The notes: a model not told the origin generated them from the letters alone. A stretch of DNA of 64,000 nucleotides from Desulfobulbaceae bacterium (GCA_020444175.1 JAHLLM010000001.1:215247-279246); one strand, 5' to 3'; shown: positions 36,665 through 44,736, counted from the stretch's first letter. Numbers and translations are program-made.

Positions 36665-37786
36665 TCAATTGATATATATCCTGGGATTATTATTCCCGAG
36701 AAGACAGACAACCTCGTAATTAATGGTCCCCATAAGAGCGGCAATTTCATCAACGCTTATTTCCTCGTCTCCCTGTCTGCCCATCAGGACCACTTCATCG
36801 CCGGCACGCACCTGTTCTAAATCCGTGACATCAACAACCGTAACATTCATACAGATACGTCCCACCTGGGGTGCCCGCCTGCCATGCAGCAGAACATCCA
36901 CCCGATTCGACAAACTACGGGAATAACCGTTACTATAGCCCACCGGTAAAACTGCCAGTCTGCTGGGGCGGCTTGTTGTGAATGTATGCCCGTAACTGAC
37001 TCCAAAGCCGACTGGAACATCTTTTACCTGGAGGACTCTTGTTTTAAAAGACATCACAGGAGCCAGCTCTGCATCAGCAAACAAACCTCCGGCCAAAGGC
37101 CGGCAGCCATAAATGGCAATTCCCGGCCTCACCATATCCCAATGCATGTCAGGAAAACGCAGCAGGGCAGCAGAATTTGCAATGTGAGCCAAAGGCACAC
37201 TGTCTTCATCCCCGCAGACGGCGTCCAAAATACTTTTAAAAAGCTGATTCTGGTCTTCAGCAAACTGGGTTGACTCCCCATCTGCCAATGGAGGATGACT
37301 CATAATCCCGGCAGGGTAAACGCCGGGAGTCTCAGTCACTAAGTGCAGAAAAGCGGGAAGCTCATCAGGCAGCATACCCAGTCTTCCCATACCGGTATCA
37401 ACCTTGATGTGCACGCCGATTTTTGAACCGCCACATACAGCAGCTTCCGAGATTTGCAAAAGTTGCTCTTTAGCAAAGACAACAGGCTGCAGATCATGTT
37501 CCACCACATCGGCAAGTAAATCTCTGCCACCCCAGAGAAAGACGACAATGAGACCGCTAATTCCTTTTCTGCGAAGCCTGACGCCTTCACTGACAGCAGA
37601 TACGCCGAAAGCACGAATCCCCTCATCATGGAGACAGCAGGCCACCTCCTCCATGCCATGTCCATAGGCCTCGGACTTGACAACAGCCAGCAACTCGGTC
37701 TTTTCCCCCGCCCTACTCCGCAGAAAACGACAATTGCTTTTCAGCGCCGCCAAGTCGATCTCTATCCAGGTCAACTGGGGGGTCAT
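36665..37786 (-). CDS. alr: Alanine racemase
   Basis: PLP enzyme making D-alanine for peptidoglycan. The 373-residue protein has the PLP-lysine motif as LLAVVKSEAYGHG (the common form is KANAYGHG), and the second catalytic tyrosine lies in GVSYGHTFTT. DTGMGRLGM and HIANSAALLRF are further family motifs. Its ATG overlaps the stop codon of the preceding membrane-protein gene (ATGA), so translation is coupled. It continues into argS and the SPOR gene, giving an operon with cell-wall flavour. Confidence 0.96.
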   Translation of the reverse strand: MTPQLTWIEIDLAALKSNCRFLRSRAGEKTELLAVVKSEAYGHGMEEVACCLHDEGIRAFGVSAVSEGVRLRRKGISGLIVVFLWGGRDLLADVVEHDLQPVVFAKEQLLQISEAAVCGGSKIGVHIKVDTGMGRLGMLPDELPAFLHLVTETPGVYPAGIMSHPPLADGESTQFAEDQNQLFKSILDAVCGDEDSVPLAHIANSAALLRFPDMHWDMVRPGIAIYGCRPLAGGLFADAELAPVMSFKTRVLQVKDVPVGFGVSYGHTFTTSRPSRLAVLPVGYSNGYSRSLSNRVDVLLHGRRAPQVGRICMNVTVVDVTDLEQVRAGDEVVLMGRQGDEEISVDEIAALMGTINYEVVCLLGNNNPRIYIN

Positions 37787-38205
37787 GCAATTTTACCCAG
37801 CCATTCCTGCCAGAAAACCCGGCTTGACCAGAGAAGCCCCCACCCTACAGCCGCCACAAGAAGTCCGTAAACCTGCAGGGGCAGATTTGAGGTACGCAAC
37901 ATTCTGCCCATAACCATCATAACTATAATAAGCCCCCAAGCCTTGTAGGAAAAAACTGCGCCAAGACAGATCTTGCCTTTTTTATCAAGAATACGGGTAA
38001 TGTTTTTTCTGGCACTCTTTTCAAAAATCATACGTCCTTTGACTGATCCGATTATTATGGCGACTGCCAGGATGGCATAATGGCTCTCTGACATAAGAGC
38101 CCTGGCCCCCTTAAAAAGAAGGAGACAGCCAACAGCCGTCCAGAAAAGCGCCGCGGTCAATAAGAGAGTCTTGCGGGAAACAGCTGGTTTCAACTTGGCG
38201 AACAC
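37783..38205 (-). CDS. Hypothetical membrane protein upstream of alr
   Basis: The 140-residue protein has about four predicted membrane helices (around residues 13-33, 42-55, 83-100 and 108-126) with basic loops. I do not recognise the family. Four-base overlap with alr indicates they are one transcript, so it may serve the envelope, but no function can be assigned. Confidence 0.75.
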   Translation of the reverse strand: MFAKLKPAVSRKTLLLTAALFWTAVGCLLLFKGARALMSESHYAILAVAIIIGSVKGRMIFEKSARKNITRILDKKGKICLGAVFSYKAWGLIIVMMVMGRMLRTSNLPLQVYGLLVAAVGWGLLWSSRVFWQEWLGKIA

Positions 38206-38320
38206 GTGTTGTCCTTATCGGGAGACGGCATCCAAGATGCAGGATACCATAAAACAAGACAGGCCCATCTTCCAGGAACAGAAGACAGGCCTTGCAATCG
38301 GCAGGAGTACCTGCGACGTA

Positions 38321-38509
38321 TCAATCTTCGGATACGGTGATGGCGCCTTCAGGGCAAACCTCAACGCATGTCTCACATCCGAGACACTCGTCCTGATTTA
38401 CAGGCTCAGCTTTTCCATCTACTAATTCAAGAACCTGTGCGGGGCAAGCGTTTACACATTCTTCATCGCCAGTACATTTGTCTGCATCAACTTCAACAAC
38501 CCAAGCCAT
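38321..38509 (-). CDS. Small 2x cluster ferredoxin with a CxxDxxC site
   Basis: The 62-residue ferredoxin binds two iron-sulfur clusters. The second site is canonical (C42, C45, C48, C52). In the first site the second cysteine is aspartate: C12-x2-D15-x2-C18-x3-C22-P. In Desulfovibrio ferredoxin III and Pyrococcus ferredoxin this Asp permits [3Fe-4S]/[4Fe-4S] interconversion, so a 7Fe/8Fe switch is likely (inference from family knowledge). It seems monocistronic, with a good Shine-Dalgarno site (GGAGG) and a possible TTGACA -35 box at 38649-38654 on the minus strand. It is a plausible electron carrier for sulfate reduction. Confidence 0.93.
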   Translation of the reverse strand: MAWVVEVDADKCTGDEECVNACPAQVLELVDGKAEPVNQDECLGCETCVEVCPEGAITVSED

Positions 38510-38895
38510 AATAAACCTCCAGTTTCAAAATGTTTTTTTGGGGACTTTACAACCCCCAACCCATAATTATAAACCAACACAATTTGATTACTTAATTTAT
38601 TCAATTATAATCAAAAATTGTATTTGCATTAAATCAAAGCCTCCTATTTGTCAACAGAATTTTTAGCAACCTTTCAATTGGCTGAAACTATTCAAAACGA
38701 CCATCATGGGAGAGCTCTCCAATAACCTCTATATATGCTGATTGCCAAACCCTGTAATCCTGACAGAAGCACCCCGTTTCCACAGAGGCTGTCTTTATTC
38801 AGCAGGAAGCCTGCTCCCCGTCCCAGTTGTTACTCGCCAACAGACAATTATATTGGACGGGTCATGCTTTGTACCTCTTTCTTGACAATGAAAAA

Positions 38896-39003
38896 TTGAC
38901 GGTTTCGTAACCCCCCCTCAACCGCCGCCGACAAGTATGTAACTTGTTGATATTGCGTTGGCGGATGGTCAGCTTGAGAGCTTTTTGCGAGACCATCAAA
39001 AAT
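38896..39003 (+). repeat. Family A interspersed repeat, copy A4
   Basis: About 108 bp from TTGACGGTTTCG to TTTTTGCGAGACCATCAAA with the internal core TTGGCGGATGGTCAGCTT. The termini are imperfect inverted repeats of each other. Confidence 0.88.
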
Positions 39004-39190
39004 TGGCTCGATCCGCTGCCGCATCCTTCAAAGACGGAGTTTTTTTTGCGAAACCGCCAATAGTTGCATTTTAAATTGGCATATTTGATGTTATAAAGTT
39101 GAAAATGATCATCCAGTACAATAAACCGATTAAATGCTTATAAACAATTCTCAGTTAAAAATTGCCGCTTTCCTGTCGCCAAGTTTCCAA

Positions 39191-39261
39191 TACTGGATTC
39201 CCGCCTCCGCGGGAATGACATAACCAAGCCCGCCGTCACTCCCGCGGAGGCGGGAGTCTAG
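39191..39261. repeat. Inverted repeat of the ATTCCCGC/GCGGGAAT type
   Basis: Two nested GC-rich palindromes, GATTCCCGCCTCCGCGGGAA and CTCCCGCGGAGGCGGGAGTC, face each other. The same kind of sequence forms the centre of family B repeats at 62103 and 63747. Confidence 0.8.
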
Positions 39262-39336
39262 GGGGGGCTACTGAGAATTGTATAGAGGCCAAAAAGATTA
39301 TTGTGCTTTTCAAAAATTGAATGAAACGGAGTCGCA

Positions 39337-39696
39337 ATGAAGATTAAAAAAAAGAAAACAAAAAATCAGGTAAGTAAAAAACTTGCCGCTCAAAAATCCG
39401 AAGAAGCCATGATTGCCGGCATTCTGGAAGGGAGCCCTGACGGTATTGGGGTGGCAGTCATCCGGCTGGATTGCGGATGCCGCAAAATGGCGGCAGTGGA
39501 TAAAAAGGGTGAACCGGCAAGCAAGGTTATCATTTATAGGGATGGAGCAAATTCCATTTGCGACAAATGTAAAGAAGACAATGGGGCCTTTGCACGGGTA
39601 ACGAGCGAATTTATACACTGGGTTGAACCAGAACCAGACGGAGCGACCAAAACAAACATTGAGGCCAAAGTCCTGGGTACAAGAACCACTCACTAA
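39337..39696 (+). CDS. Hypothetical small basic protein with CXC and CXXC pairs
   Basis: The 119-residue protein starts with a strongly basic stretch (MKIKKKKTKNQVSKKLAAQK), then a compact domain with DCGCRKMAAVDKKG and CDKCKEDNGAF that could hold one zinc or metal ion. GGAG lies at normal distance before the ATG. A longer ORF on the opposite strand is judged a shadow. I do not recognise the family. It precedes the cytochrome region by 400 bp and may be unrelated to it. Confidence 0.65.
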   Translation: MKIKKKKTKNQVSKKLAAQKSEEAMIAGILEGSPDGIGVAVIRLDCGCRKMAAVDKKGEPASKVIIYRDGANSICDKCKEDNGAFARVTSEFIHWVEPEPDGATKTNIEAKVLGTRTTH

Positions 39697-40099
39697 ACAT
39701 ACTCTTCCGTCCTGTTCCGCAGGAATATTTTTTCCTGCGGAAATATCCCTCTTGCCGAAGTCTCCAGTCCCCACCACTTATTGTCGGACACAACTTCTCC
39801 ATTCAGTATTTTTTGGTAGCAAAAAAAAGACTCATGCCCCAGAAGTCCTCACCTTTTGTTGCACCCTCCAGCAGAAACTCTTTTACGATAAAAGGAAAAC
39901 AACCTGACACACCGGCCAGGTGCGACAATTTACCGCATTTCAAACAGACTCTTTTTGGTGTAAGCAAAATTTAACGCACTTGTTGTTACAGCTACTGTTA
40001 CACCCCGTGCGGCAATTTGCCACATTTCAAAGAGCCTTTTTTTGGTGTAAGCAAATTTTAAGATAAAAATTGTTACAATTTGATGAGCTGGAAAACTAT
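39697..40099. other. 403-bp intergenic region upstream of the first cytochrome gene
   Basis: Contains a duplicated 55-bp block (see 39920-40061) and no ORF of note. Confidence 0.6.
39920..40061 (+). promoter_or_regulatory. Duplicated 55-bp block upstream of the multihaem cytochrome
   Basis: 39920-39974 and 40007-40061 align closely: each begins GTGCGRCAATTT, continues with CRCATTTCAAA, and ends TTTTGGTGTAAGCAAA plus TTTAA. The second block has an inverted pair GGCAATTTGCC near its start. The second copy ends 38 bp before the cytochrome start codon, so the pair may be tandem promoters or regulator sites. Confidence 0.55.
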
Positions 40100-41200
40100 A
40101 TGAAGAATCGTAAATTGCGAAAGGCCCTCCCTTTCTTTGTGTCTGCTATTGCCTGCGCCTTGGCCATCAGCCTGACCCAAAGCAGTGTTCTCGGCAAGGT
40201 GAGCGGAGAGTGCAGTAACTGCCACACCATGCACAACTCTCAGGATGGGACGCCAGTTGTCCGAAAAGGGACCGGCGCTGCCTGGTCAAGCGATGATGGC
40301 CAGATAACAGGTGGAAGCGTTCAGGATTCACCCACCGGCAGGCTGCTTGTTACTGATTGTATTGGTTGTCATTCTTCTGCAACTGAAGACACCATAATCA
40401 CCCTGGGCGACAATAAGATCCCAATTGTCTTCAACACAAATGGCTACCCATCCGAGGCACTTGCAGCAGGCAACTTCTATCAGGTTGCCCAGGGAGCACA
40501 GTACGATGGATACGGTCACAATGTTTACGGAATTTCCGCCATTGACAGCAAGCTTCTACAGGCCCCTGGAGGCGGGAACCAATGCGGGGGCTACAACAGC
40601 TCCTGTCACTACACTCTGGCTGCCCCGCCTAATGGAGAGAACTGGTACCGTGGCGGCTGCCAGGGCTGCCATTACAATGTCTTTCACCATGAAGACAACA
40701 ACAACTACCGCTTTCTGAACTCCCACAAGGGAGATATGGCCTATGTAGAAGGCGTGGAAGATGAATTCTGGGAACAGCCCAGCCATGGCGGTCACAACTC
40801 CTATAAGGGAGTAATACGGGATTCCGATCAGCACACGCTTATGAGCACCCAGAGCATTTCAAGTTACTGCGGCGGCTGCCATCGCTACTTTCACCAAAAT
40901 GACAGCATAACAGATGGGAGTGTCTGGCTGCGTCACCCCACTGACATCGCTCTGCCGACTGATGGAGAATATGCTGTCTACGATCCTGCCACAAATTACA
41001 ACATGGAGGCCCCGGTAGCCTGGGTCAATCCTGAAACTCCCGTCAGGGAAGAGGCTGTTGTCATGTGCCTTTCATGTCACAGGGTACATGGCTCTGAACA
41101 CCCGGATATCCTACGCTGGGATTATGACAATATGATTGCGGGCAATGGAGGTGATTATGCTGACACCGGCTGCTTTGTCTGCCATACATCGAAAGACTAA
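40100..41200 (+). CDS. Secreted multihaem cytochrome c with six CXXCH motifs and one CX6CH
   Basis: From the ATG at 40100 the protein has 366 residues and a signal peptide (MKNRKLRKALPFFVSAIACALA onward). Haem-binding motifs are CSNCH (38-42), CIGCH (87-91), CQGCH (187-191), CGGCH (257-261), CLSCH (323-327) and CFVCH (358-362). In addition C162 and C169-H170 form a CX6CH spacing which may bind a seventh haem or a disulfide. The longer frame to 40070 adds 10 residues before the signal peptide and is less likely. It stands apart from the following genes, but the same-strand order suggests membership in one extracytoplasmic electron-transfer region. I do not recognise a named family. Confidence 0.85.
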   Translation: MKNRKLRKALPFFVSAIACALAISLTQSSVLGKVSGECSNCHTMHNSQDGTPVVRKGTGAAWSSDDGQITGGSVQDSPTGRLLVTDCIGCHSSATEDTIITLGDNKIPIVFNTNGYPSEALAAGNFYQVAQGAQYDGYGHNVYGISAIDSKLLQAPGGGNQCGGYNSSCHYTLAAPPNGENWYRGGCQGCHYNVFHHEDNNNYRFLNSHKGDMAYVEGVEDEFWEQPSHGGHNSYKGVIRDSDQHTLMSTQSISSYCGGCHRYFHQNDSITDGSVWLRHPTDIALPTDGEYAVYDPATNYNMEAPVAWVNPETPVREEAVVMCLSCHRVHGSEHPDILRWDYDNMIAGNGGDYADTGCFVCHTSKD

Positions 41201-41222
41201 CAGGTTGTTGAAAAACTACTGT
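41201..41222 (+). repeat. Family C repeat fragment C1
   Basis: CAGGTTGTTGAAAAACTACT directly after the cytochrome stop codon matches the left end of the full family C element at 56629 and, inverted, the right end of the copy at 47413. Confidence 0.65.
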
Positions 41223-41348
41223 TTAAGCCGTTAATTTCTGATCACGCTTTTTGTCGAAGCTCCTCCAAATGCTTCAACAAATTTATATATCCATGTGACA
41301 ATTCTGTGCATGGGAAGAGTTACTTTAAACAGCATAAAGGTGTAAAAA

Positions 41349-42002
41349 ATGAAGAAAAAAATGCTTAAATACCTGGTAATCGGCTGCGGCATGATGCTCT
41401 GCAGCCTGCAATCCCCCACCTCGGAGGCCCTGGCCGCCACCTATTCATCAGGTCCTCTAGGACTGACCATCAGTAATGCAAATCCAGGCCAGTTTGTTTC
41501 CGACACACTTACCATTACCGATGATATCACCATAGGCTCAATAAGTATCACACTTGATATTGCACACGATTGGGCAGGTGATCTTGAGATTGCCCTTAAC
41601 GCTCCAAGCGGAAACTATCTGATGCTGACCCTCACCGAGGCAACCCCTTCGGACAACTGGAACATATTCGAACAAGGCCAGATGTACACCTTCTCAGATT
41701 TCGGAACAGAGCTGCCCGGTTCAGGCGATCCACGTGTTGGAGCAGATTACGTAATTCCTTCAGGAAACTACCTGCCCATCGATGCTCAAAGCGGCTACAC
41801 ATTTGCAAGCGAATTTTCAGGCCAAAGCGCCCAGGGCGACTGGATCATTGAGATATGGGACGGCTACGATGAGGACGACGGAGTCCTGCAAAGCTGGCAA
41901 CTGGACATTGAACCGGCCGCTGTTCCGATTCCTGGAGCCCTGTGGCTTTTAGGCTCAGGCCTTGCCGGACTGATCGCCATGCGGAAAAAATCTCTCAGCT
42001 AG
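41349..42002 (+). CDS. Secreted P-domain protein with C-terminal PEP-CTERM-like sorting signal
   Basis: The 217-residue protein has a signal peptide ending near LAATYS, a proprotein-convertase P-like beta-jellyroll (about residues 35-190; TISNANPGQF, SITLDIAHDWAGDLEIAL, GDWIIEIWDGYDEDDGVLQSW), and a C-terminus VPIPGALWLLGSGLAGLIAM followed by RKK. The tail has a Pro-rich start, one hydrophobic helix and a basic end, the layout of PEP-CTERM/exosortase signals in Desulfobacterota. P-domains usually accompany subtilisin-like proteases; here the domain stands alone but a subtilase gene is 2.8 kb downstream. No exosortase gene is in the window. Confidence 0.82.
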   Translation: MKKKMLKYLVIGCGMMLCSLQSPTSEALAATYSSGPLGLTISNANPGQFVSDTLTITDDITIGSISITLDIAHDWAGDLEIALNAPSGNYLMLTLTEATPSDNWNIFEQGQMYTFSDFGTELPGSGDPRVGADYVIPSGNYLPIDAQSGYTFASEFSGQSAQGDWIIEIWDGYDEDDGVLQSWQLDIEPAAVPIPGALWLLGSGLAGLIAMRKKSLS

Positions 42003-42326
42003 TCATTAGAGTTTTCGTTGAAAAACTGCCCAGCCGGGCAACAGCAGACAAATGTAGTTTTGGTGCCCCCTGCAGATTCTGACTTTTTTGCATGAGAGAC
42101 ATCATAATAATATTTATAAAATAGAAGAGAAAAAGCGGCAATAAATGGCTGCTTTTTCTCTTCTATTCCTATTAATGGGATTTTGCAAACCATGCCTATC
42201 TTGCAGTTGCATCTCACACTCCAAACAACCCCCAAAATGACGTATTGCTTTTTGCACCAACAGCAATAACCTCACTCACATAAGACATGAGCGCAAAACA
42301 TCAATATTCCAACTATAAGGATAACC
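42003..42326. other. 324-bp intergenic region with a long hairpin
   Basis: No gene is seen; the notable element is the hairpin at 42120-42167. Confidence 0.6.
42120..42167 (+). terminator. Long hairpin between the P-domain and tetrahaem genes
   Basis: Arms AATAGAAGAGAAAAAGC (42120-42136) and GCTTTTTCTCTTCTATT (42151-42167) pair over 17 bp around a 14-base loop. No T-run follows, so termination efficiency is uncertain; it may instead stabilise RNA ends. Confidence 0.5.
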
Positions 42327-42836
42327 ATGAAACGGAACCATTTTTTATCTCTGCTTATTCCTGTTGCCCTCATCCTTTTATTTTTTCCCAGCAACATTTT
42401 TGCAAGGATGTCGACAAGTGAGGCTGACACAACTACTTCGAGCTGGGGCAACAATTCCACTTCTTACGGGGGCGGCTCCCCTTACTGGGATGACACTATC
42501 GAAAGCGAATGCCGTTTCTGCCATGAGGACCTTGACAGGTTCCCACAACTAGATGACACGAACCCCAACAAACACCACCTCCTGACTGGAAAACTCGTAG
42601 AGCCGCCGGTCATTGCTCCATACGCTTCCGAGGGTGACACCTATGAATGTTCTTCCTGCCATGGCCTGACGTGGTCGGAATCAACATCGAGCCTTACCAT
42701 TGAAGTCATCAGAGACTGTCTGCAATGTCATCCCGTAGAGACGGTAACAGGCAGTCCCCACACTGATAACAGACATCATCGGACTGAAACCTTTTATCAA
42801 TTCAATTGCACGATCTGCCATCAGGGTCACAGGTAA
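42327..42836 (+). CDS. Secreted tetrahaem cytochrome c
   Basis: The 169-residue protein has a signal peptide (MKRNHFLSLLIPVALILLFF, ending near IFA) and four haem motifs: CRFCH (62-66), CSSCH (108-112), CLQCH (131-135) and CTICH (161-165), so nearly all of the mature chain packs around haems. It aligns with the first half of the octahaem protein encoded next: both share HH-L-G after the first haem, GD-YEC before the second, W-TSS then RDCL-CH at the third, and HH before the fourth. It is therefore a paralogous module. An electron-shuttling or filament-forming role is inferred from context. Confidence 0.88.
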   Translation: MKRNHFLSLLIPVALILLFFPSNIFARMSTSEADTTTSSWGNNSTSYGGGSPYWDDTIESECRFCHEDLDRFPQLDDTNPNKHHLLTGKLVEPPVIAPYASEGDTYECSSCHGLTWSESTSSLTIEVIRDCLQCHPVETVTGSPHTDNRHHRTETFYQFNCTICHQGHR

Positions 42837-42967
42837 TTTTTTTTTCAAATTTAAGTATTACGATTGGGGCAAAACACATCCTATTACAGTCTTTATTTTA
42901 CTCTTCATAATAACAACGGCAAGCTTGAGCTTTCAATAAACCAAAAGCCAGAGCTTTCCTTTTTATG

Positions 42968-42987
42968 AGCAATATGAACATATTGCT
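42968..42987. promoter_or_regulatory. Perfect 20-bp palindrome, candidate operator
   Basis: AGCAATATGAACATATTGCT: arms of 9 bp around AA. Its 12-bp core ATATGAACATAT recurs exactly at the DUF302 gene promoter (59159-59170, minus strand). It lies about 155 bp before the octahaem start codon. Confidence 0.5.
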
Positions 42988-43070
42988 TCATGCACATCTT
43001 ACAGGGGAATGTTTAACCAGAATCTTGCAACAAAGGAGGTGGAGAAAAAAAGACGTTAAGGAGTGGAAGT

Positions 43071-43103
43071 ATGTTTTTAAGGGTTGATTCATTCAACAAT
43101 TGA
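43071..43103 (+). CDS. Possible 10-residue leader peptide
   Basis: ATG preceded by AAGGAG at 9 bp opens a frame MFLRVDSFNN then TGA, 37 bp before the octahaem gene. The Shine-Dalgarno match is as good as those of real genes nearby. It may be a translational leader; no attenuator structure was identified. Confidence 0.25.
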   Translation: MFLRVDSFNN

Positions 43104-43140
43104 GGATTTTTAAGAAGAAAATTTAAGGAGATAAACTAAA

Positions 43141-44736
43141 ATGAAGAAAAAGTATTTCATTACAATGAATATGACTTTTCTCATGCTGGCGGGAATGGCT
43201 GCAACAAGTTTTGCCGATGCACCTCCCCCTCCGGCAAACCAGTATCTGGGTATACCGGATGGCGTTTTTAACAACCTGCAGGAAAACGATTGCCGTGGTT
43301 GTCATAATGCCAATCCTCCGGCTGGAATCCCGGTGGACAACACCTATCTGCCGGATCGCCATCATGCCTTAGTAGGTACCATTATGCCGGATCCGACAGC
43401 CGCTCCTTTCGGGACACCGGGCGATGCCTATGAGTGTCTTGATTGCCATCTCATCGAGTGGAATGCGGCCACAAGTTCTTTCGAGCTTGTTGTCAACTTC
43501 AGGGATTGTCTCAACTGCCACGCACAGGGAGTCGGAGCCCCAACCGTGCATCACGTAACCCAGCTTGCCCAGGTTGGTGACTGTCGAGCCTGTCACGGCA
43601 GCTTTGTTGACAGTCTTGCTTACCTGGAAGCGGATGGCAGTGTAACACCCAACCCAGGTCAGCCGGATTCCAGCGCTGACGGAAAATACGTGCCCGAATA
43701 TCCCACTTCCCTGGTTACTCCCTGGCCAAGCGGAAAACCAAACGGCGATGACACCAACACGAATTTCCTGGGCACCGAACCGGGCAACTGTAACTACTGC
43801 CATGACGGTGTGCCGATTCTGGATGCAAACAATATCCTTGTCGGCTATGAGCAGGACATCTATCCCAATGTATCGACCCATCACAGCACAGGCCTCGGCT
43901 TTGACAATAACAAATGCAGCTGGTGCCATGATTTAACTGCTGACACCGGACTGGCGATCCGCCAATGTGAAGAATGTCATACAGTAGCCACTCTTCATAA
44001 TATCGAGTTTGATAATGCAGGCGACGGCATCGTGCCCAATGAGGAAGACCTTGGATACGGCCATATAGGCAACCAGTGGGATTGCTGGGGCTGCCATGGC
44101 AGTGACGGAATAGCACTGTCCGCTCCAATGACAGGACCGATCATTCCCTCCATCGACACCATCAGCCAGCAAAAATTTACAGCAGGCACCGCTGCCACTA
44201 TAACCATAAATGGATCTTCGTTCAGCAACTCAGTGGTTAACCCTCTGGACGGATCCAGCATTGAGCTGACATCCGTGGTTACAGTAACCGACAGCGCAGG
44301 AGTCGTAACGGAACTGACCCCAGCGTCTCTAACACCAACAGAACTCACCGTAACAATCCCCGGCAACCTCGAAGCCGGGAATTACACCCTCCAGGTGGTG
44401 AAGGCTTCCAGTGAAAGTAATCCGAAAGGCATAGTCATCAGTCCTCAGGTTATTATCGCTTCTGTTAAGGCGAATAGCGATGGCACGATTACAGTGACAG
44501 GCAGTGGTTTCAGCGGCTATCTCGATCCTGTGGCAGGCACCAGTGTCGATCTGACCAGAATTATCAGCCTGAAAACCGGCGAGACGATAACTGAGCCATG
44601 CGCGGTTCTCTCCTGGTCGGACACCCAGATTAATGTCCAATGCAATGCCGTGACTGGTACTGCCGAGGTAAGTTCAGTCTTTGGCGTTGCAGCCAAAAAT
44701 GTTGATCTTGCCACCATAAAAAAACGGAGAAGGTAA
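43141..44736 (+). CDS. Secreted octahaem cytochrome c with C-terminal IPT/TIG-like domains (OmcZ-like candidate)
   Basis: The 531-residue protein has a signal peptide ending near SFA (residue 25) and eight CXXCH motifs at residues 51, 99, 123, 148, 217, 259, 276 and 315. All haems lie in the first 320 residues. Residues about 333-430 and 432-525 look like two immunoglobulin-like IPT/TIG domains (FTAGTAATITINGSSF, LEAGNYTLQVV, TITVTGSGFSGY), with two lone cysteines near the end and a basic C-terminus KKRRR. The next genes are a subtilisin-like protease and a PpiC isomerase. Octahaem N-part, removable-looking C-part, then subtilase is the layout of OmcZ/OzpA in Geobacter. Homology to OmcZ itself is inferred from architecture, not alignment; a plain periplasmic octahaem protein is the alternative. 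Confidence 0.87.
   Translation: MKKKYFITMNMTFLMLAGMAATSFADAPPPPANQYLGIPDGVFNNLQENDCRGCHNANPPAGIPVDNTYLPDRHHALVGTIMPDPTAAPFGTPGDAYECLDCHLIEWNAATSSFELVVNFRDCLNCHAQGVGAPTVHHVTQLAQVGDCRACHGSFVDSLAYLEADGSVTPNPGQPDSSADGKYVPEYPTSLVTPWPSGKPNGDDTNTNFLGTEPGNCNYCHDGVPILDANNILVGYEQDIYPNVSTHHSTGLGFDNNKCSWCHDLTADTGLAIRQCEECHTVATLHNIEFDNAGDGIVPNEEDLGYGHIGNQWDCWGCHGSDGIALSAPMTGPIIPSIDTISQQKFTAGTAATITINGSSFSNSVVNPLDGSSIELTSVVTVTDSAGVVTELTPASLTPTELTVTIPGNLEAGNYTLQVVKASSESNPKGIVISPQVIIASVKANSDGTITVTGSGFSGYLDPVAGTSVDLTRIISLKTGETITEPCAVLSWSDTQINVQCNAVTGTAEVSSVFGVAAKNVDLATIKKRRR

Larger units (their letters stand above)
38510..39336. other. 827-bp intergenic region with repeats
   Basis: The region carries the ferredoxin promoter zone, family A copy A4 and a separate inverted repeat at 39191-39261. 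Between A4 and that repeat, 39003-39065 ends in TTTTTTTTGCGAAACCGCCAA, resembling a further decayed family A end. No gene is seen. Confidence 0.6.
42837..43140. other. 304-bp leader region of the octahaem cytochrome gene
   Basis: No full gene. It holds a 20-bp perfect palindrome (42968-42987) and a possible leader peptide (43071-43103), and ends with a strong Shine-Dalgarno site (AAGGAGATAAACTAAAATG). Confidence 0.6.

Noticed and set aside
39003..39065. Eighth family A repeat
   Set aside because: Only the TTTTTGCGAAACCGCCAA-like end is recognisable; the conserved core is absent.
39310..39777. 155-codon minus-strand ORF overlapping the small plus-strand gene at 39337
   Set aside because: The plus-strand frame has a ribosome site and a domain-like cysteine pattern; the minus frame is Phe-rich without known features.
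40007..40061. Sigma-54 promoter at the GGCAATTTGCC element
   Set aside because: GG and GC do not fall at the -24/-12 spacing; the symmetry fits an inverted repeat better.
43369..43929. 186-codon minus-strand ORF opposite the octahaem gene
   Set aside because: All eight CXXCH motifs on the plus strand are intact and the plus-strand gene has signal peptide and ribosome site; the minus frame has neither.
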